Notes under the pieces: model-generated
What the model was told of the DNA's origin: nothing
Database searches by the model: none
What the model saw: only the letters and a program-made list of their open reading frames with translations
Assembly (NCBI GenBank): GCA_015068395.1
Contig: SVKP01000048.1
Location: forward strand, 1 to 44,322
DNA length: 44,322 nt
From: Oscillospiraceae bacterium
GTDB taxonomy: Bacteria > Bacillota > Clostridia > Oscillospirales > Oscillospiraceae
Direction: 5' to 3'
Position numbers and translations under genes: made by a program
In this document: in pieces, positions 25,032-33,534 of the stretch
Layout of the letters: every line of letters starts with the position of its first letter
Numbering within the stretch: position 1 is the stretch's first letter

Positions 25032-25409
25032 TTGAAAGAGCAAAAAAGCCCTCTGCTGAAGCGTCAGCGGAGAATCGTGGTGGGCGAGAAGCTGTGTACG
25101 GCTTTTCTCGCGGTTTCATTTGCCGGCGCGCTTACCGTCCCTGCCTTTGCGGCAGACACCATTTGGACGAAAGCCAGCGCCATCATGCAGGACGTCTACT
25201 CGCAGATCGTTACCATCTCGACCATAGCGGCGGTCGTATGCGCGTCGGTGGCTCTGCTGCTGATGAACTTCTCGCGCTCTGACCGTACCGTGCAGGAGTC
25301 GCGCTCCTGGCTGAAGCGTATTATCGTGAGCTGGGCGATATTGAACGGCCTGGGCTTCATCATGGCTTATATCACGCCCTTCTTTGCAGGCGGAAAGTAT
25401 ACGCCGTAA
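25032..25409 (+). CDS. VirB2-like pilin/conjugation protein
   Basis: 125 residues starting at TTG 25032 with AAGGAGG 11 nt upstream. A signal peptide ('FLAVSFAGALTVPAFAA', cleavage after AFA) is followed by a short mature chain with two hydrophobic helices joined by a basic loop ('NFSRSDRTVQESRSWLKR'), the architecture of TrbC/VirB2 pilins. It is the first gene of the transfer operon and is followed 3 bp later by the VirB6-like gene. Likely the pilus or channel subunit of the type IV secretion system. Confidence 0.75.
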   Translation: MKEQKSPLLKRQRRIVVGEKLCTAFLAVSFAGALTVPAFAADTIWTKASAIMQDVYSQIVTISTIAAVVCASVALLLMNFSRSDRTVQESRSWLKRIIVSWAILNGLGFIMAYITPFFAGGKYTP

Positions 25410-25412
25410 CCT

Positions 25413-26123
25413 ATGGGCATCTTAGACGGCATCGTTGAATGGATCGCGGAACAGATCATGCACGGCCTCGATTTGATCAACACATCAGTTTTGGGCGCGC
25501 TTGGCTGCGACATGGATGTGTTCCTGCGATACTTTCCCGCCGCGAAGACCATGTATGACGTGTTCGTGGCTCTGGCAATCGGCATTATCCTGCTGCTGTG
25601 GGTCTGGAACCTGTTCAAAAATTTCGGGTTTGGTACGGGCAACGAGGCGGAGGACCCGATCAAGCTGAGTATGCGTTCGGTGCTGTTCATTCTGCTCGCG
25701 TACTATTCCGACGACATCGTTAACGCCGCCCTGAAAATCGGCGGAACGCCCTATGACTGGATACTCACATCATCCCTGCCGGAATTGAGCTTTGCGGACT
25801 TCAACTCGGTCATGCTGACCATCATCGGCGTATGCGCGAACGGCGCGGTGACGCTGATCGTCCTGATCCTGCTGCTGATACTGGCTTGGAACTACATCAA
25901 GCTGCTCTTTGAGGCGGCGGAGCGCTATGTGCTGCTGGGCGTACTTGTGTTCACGGCTCCCGTGGCGTTTGCGCTCGGCGCGTCGCAATCGACGGTAAAT
26001 GTATTCAAAAGCTGGTGCCGTATGTTTGCGGGTCAGATGTTCCTGCTTCTGATGAACGCGTGGTGTTTGAAGCTCTTTACCTCTATGGTAGGGACGTTCA
26101 TCGCTAACCCCTTGTCACTCTGA
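25413..26123 (+). CDS. VirB6/TrbL-like integral membrane conjugation protein
   Basis: 236 residues with about six transmembrane segments (for instance 'VFVALAIGIILLLWVWNLF', 'GAVTLIVLILLLILAWNYI', 'VLLGVLVFTAPVAFALGAS'). The late 'SQSTVNVFKSWCRMFAGQMFLLLMNAW' element is typical of the VirB6/TrbL family in Firmicutes elements. It forms the inner-membrane channel of the transfer machine. No clear Shine-Dalgarno, so translation is probably coupled to the pilin gene. Confidence 0.78.
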   Translation: MGILDGIVEWIAEQIMHGLDLINTSVLGALGCDMDVFLRYFPAAKTMYDVFVALAIGIILLLWVWNLFKNFGFGTGNEAEDPIKLSMRSVLFILLAYYSDDIVNAALKIGGTPYDWILTSSLPELSFADFNSVMLTIIGVCANGAVTLIVLILLLILAWNYIKLLFEAAERYVLLGVLVFTAPVAFALGASQSTVNVFKSWCRMFAGQMFLLLMNAWCLKLFTSMVGTFIANPLSL

Positions 26124-26173
26124 TCGGAGGGATCGAAACGAAACAAGCAAATCATATAATAAGGATAATCTGT

Positions 26174-27895
26174 ATGGCGCTCCTGATGGGGGCGCTTTTT
26201 GCTGCTCCTGCGTCTGCCATCACGGAAAGCGAGGTGGAGGCGCAGGCGGCGGCGTCCGGCAAAGAAGCGGTCGTAGGAAACGTGCTGATCTGGTTCCTTT
26301 GCGCCGTTGGTTTTCTCAAGGTCTCGCAGAAGATCGACAGCTTTATGCAGGGCATCGGTCTCAACGTGGGACACACGGGCGGCTCGCTTTTGGCGGAGGC
26401 GCTGATTGCCACGCGCGGCATCAAGATGGTGACGGGCGGCGGAGGTCACACCTCGGGCGGCAATCACTCCGGCGCCGCCGGAGGCAACGGCATCGGAAGC
26501 TACTTCAAGGGCGGGCTTGTTGGCATGGCAAGCAGGCGGGCGGCGAACAACGCCGTCAAGACGGCGACGAGCAATACCACGGTCAACTCTCCTGCGTTTT
26601 CTTCCTCGTCGACATCCGCGCATAGCTCACACAAAGCGTCGAATACGGCGAAAAGCACCCAGAACACCGCGCAGAGCGTCAGACATGACGGGCAAGGTCC
26701 CATTGCCGCGCAGAGCTCCTCGCTGGGTGAGATGCCGCGCCTGAGCGACCAAACGGGGCAGGCACCTGTGTTTGCCGCAGATTCGGCGGATGTGACCGCA
26801 ACTCCGGCGACGGTTGATTTGACCGTGCCGCATGAGCCTGCGCCAATCAATGCCCCTTCGCGGGAACCCGCACAGACGGATATCCTGCGGACTGATACTG
26901 AGCGGACAGACTTCGAGCCGAGGGATGCTTCGCCGATGGACGCCGCCGCGAGTACGGCAGCAACTACGATTGCCGCGAAAACTGCGACCGCATCGGAAAC
27001 CGAGGCCGAGCCTCCCATCATTCTGTATGACGCTCCGCAGGTCGGAATGGCACAGAACACCGCGGCTGCGGAAGTGACCGCGGGCGTCGCCGCTGTTGAG
27101 AGCGCGGAGCAGGCTTCTGTCCCACCAGACAGCACGCCGATTGCACCGACAGCGTCGGATGTCACACTTTCAGAGGGGGGAGACAGCATTGCCGTCAACA
27201 GCTCGGAGCAGATGAACGGGTACTCGACTGAGCGGGAGACGCTGCAAGGCGGGAACGGAACCGTTATTCAGACAGGCCCCGTGGTAAAAACACAGACGAA
27301 CGAACAGTCGAGTGCAAAGTCGTACAGCCGCGCCTCTACGCAAAGCAGTACGGTCAATAACGGCTCGCATACCACGCACTCCGCCGGTAGGCTGATTCCG
27401 TCCGTCCACAACTCCTTTAAGAGCTATGGCATCGGCGGCGCGATGTTTATGAAGTCGCTCTCTCAGGGCGGCGGCTTCGCCAACGAGGTCATCAGCCGCG
27501 TCGCGCGCGGTGATATCCAGAGCACAGGCACGATCACCGGCGAGATGGCTTCGCACGCGCTCAACTCTTATATGGGTATTACCGCTATGGGGAAGGATGA
27601 AAGCTCGCCGGCCTTATACAACGTCGAGATCGGCGGAGGCAGGATCAGCGGCGTCGAGGTCCCCGCGGGAACACATCAGGACGTTCAGTTTTGCATGTAC
27701 GACGCCGCCAAGTACAACGCGCCGGAGGGCGAGCACACGAAGGTCGTCACGGCGGACGGGGCGACGTGGTACAAGCAATACGAGCAGGACGCTGTGGATC
27801 GCAAGCCCTATCATGCGCCGGATGGCACGATCGCCTACAATGAAACCATCGTAAAGCGCATGCCTCACCCTCCGCAGCGCAAAGACCGAATGTAG
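26174..27895 (+). CDS. Secreted/membrane conjugation protein with long low-complexity linker
   Basis: 573 residues. It starts with a hydrophobic stretch ('MALLMGALFAAPASA'), then a second helix ('VLIWFLCAVGFLKVSQ') and a Gly/Ser region. A roughly 300-residue Ser/Thr/Ala/Pro linker follows, and a folded C-terminal domain (about 400-573) with 'IGGAMFMKSLSQGGGFANEVISRVARGDI'. This is a typical operon member in such elements; I do not know its role. The start is doubtful: GGAGGG (26126-26131) sits 43 nt upstream and the frame is open back to it, but without a canonical start codon, so the positive n-region of the signal peptide appears to be missing. Confidence 0.65.
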   Translation: MALLMGALFAAPASAITESEVEAQAAASGKEAVVGNVLIWFLCAVGFLKVSQKIDSFMQGIGLNVGHTGGSLLAEALIATRGIKMVTGGGGHTSGGNHSGAAGGNGIGSYFKGGLVGMASRRAANNAVKTATSNTTVNSPAFSSSSTSAHSSHKASNTAKSTQNTAQSVRHDGQGPIAAQSSSLGEMPRLSDQTGQAPVFAADSADVTATPATVDLTVPHEPAPINAPSREPAQTDILRTDTERTDFEPRDASPMDAAASTAATTIAAKTATASETEAEPPIILYDAPQVGMAQNTAAAEVTAGVAAVESAEQASVPPDSTPIAPTASDVTLSEGGDSIAVNSSEQMNGYSTERETLQGGNGTVIQTGPVVKTQTNEQSSAKSYSRASTQSSTVNNGSHTTHSAGRLIPSVHNSFKSYGIGGAMFMKSLSQGGGFANEVISRVARGDIQSTGTITGEMASHALNSYMGITAMGKDESSPALYNVEIGGGRISGVEVPAGTHQDVQFCMYDAAKYNAPEGEHTKVVTADGATWYKQYEQDAVDRKPYHAPDGTIAYNETIVKRMPHPPQRKDRM

Positions 27896-27905
27896 GAGAA
27901 AACCA

Positions 27906-30818
27906 ATGAAAAACGAAGAACGCGATGTTTACATCATTCCGCCCAATTTTATAGAAGGAGGCACTTTGATGGGCGGAATGCTGAAAACGCGCAATGCCAT
28001 TGAAGCCGCTATTCTTGGAACAGTGGTCGGCTGGCCGGTACTGCATCTGAGCTTTTCGCTCCAGACTCGCATCATCATCCTATGCCTCACGGCGCTGCCG
28101 TTGGTGCTGTTCGCCCTGATCGGCGTATCGGGTGAGAGCCTGTCGTCGTTTTTCCTGCTGCTTTTGAGCTGGTTACGCAACCGAAGGCAGCTCAAAAGCG
28201 ACGGTACGACAGACGGAAAGCGGAAGAAAAGTATGCTTCCAAGCTGGTCTAAGGGTGAAAAGGTCAAATTACCGGACGAAACGCCCAAAAGCCGCAGGCG
28301 CGTTCAAATAGACGTCAAAAAGCGCCAGATGGAGCAGCACAAGACCTTTCTGCCGAAGGAAGATACGGTCCGCCCGCTCAATGCGCTCGCGGACTATGTG
28401 CCAATCGAACGTATCAGGAACGGCGTCATTTACACGCGGGATCACCGCTATGTCAAAATCGTAGAGGTGATCCCCGTCAACTTCCTGCTGCGAAGCGCCC
28501 AGGAGCAGCGCAGTATCATCTACAGCTTTATCAGCTACCTGAAGATCGCGCCGGTCAAGATCCAGCTCAAGGTACTGACCAAGCGCGCCGACATAGACCG
28601 CCACGTTACCGCGGTGCGCAGGGAGCTGGAACACGAGACAGACCCGCATTGCAGGATGCTTCAGGAGGACTATTTGCGCCTCATTTACCAGCTCGGTTCC
28701 CGTGAAGCTATCACACGACGGTTCTTTCTCATTTTTGAGTATGAACCGCTGCCCGGCACGCGGCGGGGAAATGAAGAGCAGGAAGCCGTTTCCCAGCTTC
28801 AAACGGCGGCGCGCTCAGCGGCAAACTACCTCAGACAGTGCGGAAACAGCGTGATCAGCCATGAGGATGAGGACGAAGCCATGGCGGAGATCCTTTACCA
28901 TGTGCTCTGCCGCAGGGAAAGCGACGAGCAGCCGTTCCGTGAAAAGGTCAAGAGGGTCCTCGGCGATTACCTTGCCGCGGGCAGATCGCTGGAAAACGTA
29001 CCGGCAAACGAGTTCTTTGCGCCCTCCTCGCTTGACTTCACCCACGGCAGATACATCTGTGTGGACGGCACCTACTATGCCTATCTGCTTGTTCCGTCTG
29101 ACGGTTACAAGTCCCAGGTCATGGCGGGGTGGCTCTCGCTGCTGGTCAACGCCGGCGACGGCATCGACCTCGACGTGTTCCTGACGCGCCAGCCGAAGGA
29201 GCGCATGATACGAAAACTCGGACAGCAGCTTCGCATCAACCGCAGCAAGATACGCGAGACCAGCGACACGAACACGGATTTTGATGACCTTGAAGGCGCG
29301 ATCCGCAGCGGATATTTCCTCAAAGACGGCCTCGGCAACAACGAGGATTTCTACTATTTGAATCTCCTCATCACCGTAACGGCGGACAATGTGGAGGATC
29401 TGGAGTGGAAATGCGCCGAGATGCGAAAGCTCCTGCTCTCGCAGGATATGAATGTGCAGCCCTGCTCCTTCTGTGAGGAGCAGGCTTTTTTGTCGGCGCT
29501 CCCTCTGGCATCGCTGGAGCATCGACTGTTTGAACGGTCAAAACGGAACGTGCTGACGCTGGGCGCTGCGAGCTGCTATCCCTTCACCAGCTATGAGATG
29601 TGTGATGATAACGGTATTTTGCTCGGGGTCAATCGGCACAACAACTCCCTCATCATCGTGGATATCTTCGATTCCCGCGTCTACAAGAACGCAAATATCG
29701 CGGTACTTGGCACCAGCGGCGCGGGAAAGACCTTTACCTTGCAGCTTATGTCCACGAGAATGCGGCGCAAGGGCATACAGGTCTTTATCATCGCGCCGCT
29801 CAAGGGCCACGAGTTCCACCGCGCATGCACGAGCATTGGCGGAGAATTTATTCAGATATCCCCGGCGTCGAGCAACTGCATCAACGTCATGGAGATCCGC
29901 AAGGTGGACAAGACCGCCGACGAGCTGCTGGACGGCCCGGGCATTGAGAAATCCATGCTTGCCGCGAAGATACAGCGGCTCCATATCTTTTTCAGTCTCC
30001 TGATTCCCGATATGACGCACGAGGAGCGGCAGCTTTTGGACGAGGAGCTGATTAGAACCTACGCAAACCACGGCATCACGCATGAGAACAGCTCGCTCAT
30101 CAACCCTGTCGACCCCGAGCAATACCGCATCATGCCGGTACTGGGCGATCTCTACGAGGTGCTCATGGAGTCCCCGGAGACACGACGGCTCGCCAACATC
30201 ACCAACAGGCTTGTCCACGGCTCCGCCAGCACGTTTAATCAGCAAACCAATGTGTCGCTGGATAACAAATACACGGTGCTCGATATATCCGAGCTGTCCG
30301 GCGATCTTCTGACTGTGGGGATGTTCGTCGCGCTTGACTACGTCTGGGACAAGGCAAAGGAGAACCGCACCGAGGAAAAAGCCATCTTCATCGACGAGTG
30401 CTGGCAGTTGATCGGCGCGAACAGCAACCGCCTCGCCGCCGAGTTTGTGCTGGAGATTTTCAAGATCATTCGCGGCTATGGCGGCAGTGCGATCTGCGCG
30501 ACGCAGGACATGAACGACTTTCTTTCCCTGGAGGACGGCAAGTACGGCAAGGGCATCATCAATGTCTGCAAGACCAAGATCCTGCTCAATCTGGAGGATG
30601 AGGAAGCGCGGCGCGTCCAATCCATCCTGCACCTCTCGGATACCGAAGTCATGGAGATCACGCACTTTGAGCGCGGCAACGGTTTGATTTCCACCAATAA
30701 CAACAATGTGACCGTGGAGATCAAGTGCAGCCAGATGGAGAAGGAGATGATCACCACCGACCGCCGCGAGCTGCAGGAACTGCTGGACCGCGCGGCAGAG
30801 GAGCGCGCGGCGTTGTAA
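27906..30818 (+). CDS. virB4: PrgI-VirB4 fusion: type IV secretion ATPase
   Basis: 970 residues. Residues 1-80 resemble PrgI ('DVYIIPPNFIEGGTLMGGM', then two transmembrane helices), usually a separate small protein. Residues from about 165 on are VirB4/TraC: N-terminal domain, then P-loop ATPase with Walker A 'GTSGAGKT' near 603, Walker B 'AIFIDECWQLIG' near 826 and 'GSAICATQDMNDFL'. It is the conserved energy source of conjugative secretion, docked at the inner membrane. AGGAG precedes ATG 27906. A second strong box (AAGGAGG) precedes an internal ATG at 27969 (MGGMLKTRN). Confidence 0.9.
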   Translation: MKNEERDVYIIPPNFIEGGTLMGGMLKTRNAIEAAILGTVVGWPVLHLSFSLQTRIIILCLTALPLVLFALIGVSGESLSSFFLLLLSWLRNRRQLKSDGTTDGKRKKSMLPSWSKGEKVKLPDETPKSRRRVQIDVKKRQMEQHKTFLPKEDTVRPLNALADYVPIERIRNGVIYTRDHRYVKIVEVIPVNFLLRSAQEQRSIIYSFISYLKIAPVKIQLKVLTKRADIDRHVTAVRRELEHETDPHCRMLQEDYLRLIYQLGSREAITRRFFLIFEYEPLPGTRRGNEEQEAVSQLQTAARSAANYLRQCGNSVISHEDEDEAMAEILYHVLCRRESDEQPFREKVKRVLGDYLAAGRSLENVPANEFFAPSSLDFTHGRYICVDGTYYAYLLVPSDGYKSQVMAGWLSLLVNAGDGIDLDVFLTRQPKERMIRKLGQQLRINRSKIRETSDTNTDFDDLEGAIRSGYFLKDGLGNNEDFYYLNLLITVTADNVEDLEWKCAEMRKLLLSQDMNVQPCSFCEEQAFLSALPLASLEHRLFERSKRNVLTLGAASCYPFTSYEMCDDNGILLGVNRHNNSLIIVDIFDSRVYKNANIAVLGTSGAGKTFTLQLMSTRMRRKGIQVFIIAPLKGHEFHRACTSIGGEFIQISPASSNCINVMEIRKVDKTADELLDGPGIEKSMLAAKIQRLHIFFSLLIPDMTHEERQLLDEELIRTYANHGITHENSSLINPVDPEQYRIMPVLGDLYEVLMESPETRRLANITNRLVHGSASTFNQQTNVSLDNKYTVLDISELSGDLLTVGMFVALDYVWDKAKENRTEEKAIFIDECWQLIGANSNRLAAEFVLEIFKIIRGYGGSAICATQDMNDFLSLEDGKYGKGIINVCKTKILLNLEDEEARRVQSILHLSDTEVMEITHFERGNGLISTNNNNVTVEIKCSQMEKEMITTDRRELQELLDRAAEERAAL

Positions 30819-31016
30819 TACGCATTATCACGCATCAATGCGCAAAAACAGCGTTGTTTCACTCTGTCAGCGCACCGAAAGGCGTATTACCACGCTTTAA
30901 TACGCATTATTCCTTTTTCCGTGGCAAGGTAATACGCAGTAATGCGTGCTACTGCGTATTGCTGCGTATTTGCCTGCCGCGGAGAGGAAATTACACGCAT
31001 TACTACGCATTAGGAG
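30819..31016 (+). repeat. Cluster of direct and inverted ACGCATTA-type repeats
   Basis: The roughly 200-bp gap between virB4 and the next gene holds no ORF but at least eight copies of ACGCATTA-like words (ACGCATTA, ACGCATCA, ACGCAGTA) and their complements (TGCGTATT, GGCGTATTA), often as TAATACGCA. The last two copies end at the ribosome site of the 31026 gene. Confidence 0.7.
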
Positions 31017-31025
31017 GCTTTGAGC

Positions 31026-31556
31026 TTGAAAACACGAAGTCAAATCTATTCCGGGGAGGCATTGAGCATCCTGCGGGATCTCTCCACCTATCACTGTATG
31101 GCGCGCGGGCAGCTTCTGCGGATGCACCCGGGGAAAGAGAATAAGGTCGACAGGCTAATATCCTATCTGGCACGTCAGAAACGGATTCGCGAGGATGGCG
31201 CGTATTGTTACGCGGTGAGCGAGGACGAGGACGCGAAGGACAAGAAGGTGATCGCCGCGCTCTGGGTGCTGGTGGACTTTATCGACCGCGTCGACTTCCA
31301 CGCCGCCGGCAATTTTCCCGCGCAGGTCATATTCCTTGCAGACGACGAGATCTACGAGATCGCCTATGTCGAAAAGGGTAGGGAGGCGCTGGTCTCCCAG
31401 CTTTTGGCGGAGAAGAACGCGAAGGACTCCCTTTTTATCGTCGTCGTGGAATCGGAGGAGCAGATCGCAATGCTCGGCGGCGGCAACATCGTTGGCTACT
31501 GTACCGTTTCCGAGGACGGTCAGGTCAAATACTATCAGAAGGAGGAAGGAGAATGA
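31026..31556 (+). CDS. DUF5697-like conjugative element protein
   Basis: 176 residues, start TTG 31026 placed 8 nt after AGGAGG (the TTG at 31020 is too close). The N-terminus 'TRSQIYSGEALSILRDLSTYHCMARGQLLRMHPGKENKVDRLISYLARQKRI' looks like a winged helix, followed by an alpha/beta domain. This is the DUF5697 pattern found in Firmicutes elements, perhaps a transcription regulator. It is preceded by the unusual repeat cluster, which could be its target. Confidence 0.65.
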   Translation: MKTRSQIYSGEALSILRDLSTYHCMARGQLLRMHPGKENKVDRLISYLARQKRIREDGAYCYAVSEDEDAKDKKVIAALWVLVDFIDRVDFHAAGNFPAQVIFLADDEIYEIAYVEKGREALVSQLLAEKNAKDSLFIVVVESEEQIAMLGGGNIVGYCTVSEDGQVKYYQKEEGE

Positions 31557-31562
31557 GCTTTT

Positions 31563-32213
31563 TTGGATAAATCCGGCATTTCAAAGAGAATCATCGACAT
31601 TTTGGACGAGATATCGCGGCTGAACAACACGCTGTACTCGCTCAATACGCGCGGTGTGCAGCAATACCCGGAGAATTTTGAGGTATTGAGCACGGACGCC
31701 GCGCTCAGGGGGGAGCAGATCGCCTGCCGGCTGCGGCATCTCGTTTACACCGTGTCGAATAAGCCGCAAAATCAATACCTTGAGAGCGCGGCGCAGGCGC
31801 AGGGTGTCGACATTTGGGAAAAGGGCGGCGTAATGGAGATCAAGCTGCCGGGGCTTTTGGCGAAGCGCGAGAAGTGGAAAAGCATGGAGTTTCTGATGGA
31901 GCCGTTTACGGCGGCCATGAACCGCTATGCGCTGGAAAACACGCCCCCGCGCTATGAGCAGTGCGTCGTCTGCTTCATCAGCGTCTATGACAGAGCACTC
32001 CCGGACAGAGCGGTGCGCGACACGGACTCCGCCGAGCTCAAGCGGTATCTTGACGTGATCTCGTCGTTTCTTCTCACGGACGACAGCGCGCTCTACTGCG
32101 ATTCCTACAGCACGATAGAGCTTGGCGAGGAGTGCTGTACGCGCATTGTCATTATGGAGAAGTCGAGGTTTCCGAGCTGGATCGCGGAGCGGGATAAGGC
32201 GGAAACAGCATAG
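31563..32213 (+). CDS. DUF6100-like conjugative element protein
   Basis: 216 residues from TTG 31563, 6 bp after the previous gene. It has helical 'IIDILDEISRLNNTLYSLN' at the start and 'QIACRLRHLVYTVSNK' after it, then an alpha/beta domain ('YEQCVVCFISVYDRALPDRAVRDTDSAELKRYLDVISSFLL'). It resembles DUF6100 proteins of conjugative elements. No known activity. The ribosome site is the AAGGAG at 31544-31549. Confidence 0.6.
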   Translation: MDKSGISKRIIDILDEISRLNNTLYSLNTRGVQQYPENFEVLSTDAALRGEQIACRLRHLVYTVSNKPQNQYLESAAQAQGVDIWEKGGVMEIKLPGLLAKREKWKSMEFLMEPFTAAMNRYALENTPPRYEQCVVCFISVYDRALPDRAVRDTDSAELKRYLDVISSFLLTDDSALYCDSYSTIELGEECCTRIVIMEKSRFPSWIAERDKAETA

Positions 32214-32243
32214 AAAGCTGCGCTTTTTCGACGGAAAAAACAT

Positions 32244-32282
32244 ATCCGGTTTTTGAGCAAAAATCGAAGAAAAAAACCGGAT
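32244..32282 (+). terminator. Hairpin after the DUF6100-like gene
   Basis: ATCCGGTTTTT / AAAAACCGGAT, 11-bp stem with a 17-nt loop. A second hairpin (CGCCCCAGGT / ACCTTGGGCG, 32348-32373) precedes the next gene. Together they fill the 178-bp gap; neither has a classic plus-strand T-tract. Confidence 0.4.
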
Positions 32283-32391
32283 GGGCGTAAAACAGCTTTC
32301 AAAGCGCATAAACAAAGGTTTCCTTTCCTGTCTGCAAGGCAAAAAAACGCCCCAGGTATATTCACCTTGGGCGAAAAACTGAGGTAAAGCG

Positions 32392-33534
32392 ATGAACGAG
32401 ATCGACAAATCGCTCCCGCCCGCTGACTCCTTTGGCGGTGAGCTGCTGGCGCTGATCGCCATGACGGGTGAGTTCCCCGCGACACAGGCAGACCGGCTCA
32501 CCGGCTCTCCGTCCTACCACGAAAAGCTGCTGCTAAATCTCAAGCAGGAGAGGTTTATCCGTTCCTACGTCAAGAACGGGCTTCGTGGCTATCGACTGAC
32601 TGCCCCTGCCAAACGATTGTTGCTTTCCCAATTTCCGACTCTCTTGCCTTTCTTTACAGGTAATGCTGTGACAAACGCGCCAAAGTACGATGTCAAAAGG
32701 CGGCTGCGGCTCCACAATGTATCAAGCGTGCTTGTGACGATGCACAACGCCGGTGTCGCCATACTGCCGTGGGAAAAGCCGGATGTTTTCCAGCTGCCGA
32801 AACAGGGAGGCGAGGTCAGCCTGGACAGGCCGACCTTCTACACCTCGCGCGAGGTCAAGGCGGTGGGGCCGAGGGGGAAGAACGTGACAAGCTCACGCTC
32901 GACCGGCGTGTTGATCGCTGACGACGAGGTGCTGTCCGTGTATAACACGGGTGACGTGGAGATGAGGTGGTATACCGCCTCCGAACTGCGGATGAAGACG
33001 CTGCTCAATGAAGAACTCTGCCAGTCGCGCTTATCGGCCCGGTGCGGGAAAAAGGACGTGTCCGCGCTCATGCTGTCCGACAACATGGAGCACATGGCTG
33101 CTTTTATGACGGGGGGCAAACGTCAAAAGCACAAATACGACATTCTCAACGGCGCGTTCCGACACTTCTATTATCTGACGAACGACCACGCCGGCGAGGT
33201 TCTGCTCCGAACGCTTTGTGACCGACGCATTCGTGATACGCTGGATCGGGTGCTGACCGACGGGCTTTCTCCGCGCGTGCCGGACGCCTCCGTCGAAAAC
33301 GACGGCTTTGACGAAAACGGTGATCCCGTGCTTCTCGGCTATCTGTGCGATATGCCGCGGATACTGCGCTTTAGCAATGCGCTCACGAGGGAAGGCAGGG
33401 AAGGGACGCTTCTCTGCTTTGATTTTCAGGTGGAGGCGATCCGCGCTGTTTGCGGCGAGAGCATGACGATCACACCGATCTATCTTGAAAGCTATGAAGG
33501 GAGCGACATCTATCGACTGGAAAAAGTGGATTAG
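32392..33534 (+). CDS. Conjugative element protein, replication-relaxation-like winged helix
   Basis: 380 residues. The N-terminal region 'LLALIAMTGEFPATQADRLTGSPSYHEKLLLNLKQERFIRSYVKNGLRGYRLT' is a winged-helix DNA-binding module of the kind seen in replication-relaxation (PF13814) proteins. The middle part is basic and the C-terminal part alpha/beta. ATG 32392 follows GAGG. The 3' end overlaps the VirD4 gene by 41 bp, so both are translated together. A DNA-processing accessory role is inferred. Confidence 0.6.
   Translation: MNEIDKSLPPADSFGGELLALIAMTGEFPATQADRLTGSPSYHEKLLLNLKQERFIRSYVKNGLRGYRLTAPAKRLLLSQFPTLLPFFTGNAVTNAPKYDVKRRLRLHNVSSVLVTMHNAGVAILPWEKPDVFQLPKQGGEVSLDRPTFYTSREVKAVGPRGKNVTSSRSTGVLIADDEVLSVYNTGDVEMRWYTASELRMKTLLNEELCQSRLSARCGKKDVSALMLSDNMEHMAAFMTGGKRQKHKYDILNGAFRHFYYLTNDHAGEVLLRTLCDRRIRDTLDRVLTDGLSPRVPDASVENDGFDENGDPVLLGYLCDMPRILRFSNALTREGREGTLLCFDFQVEAIRAVCGESMTITPIYLESYEGSDIYRLEKVD

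Noticed and set aside
29538-30665. 375-codon minus-strand ORF opposite virB4
   Set aside because: Mirror of the ATPase core containing Walker A and B.
30819-31016. CRISPR array
   Set aside because: The ACGCATTA words are short, irregularly spaced and in both orientations; no spacers of constant length and no cas genes.
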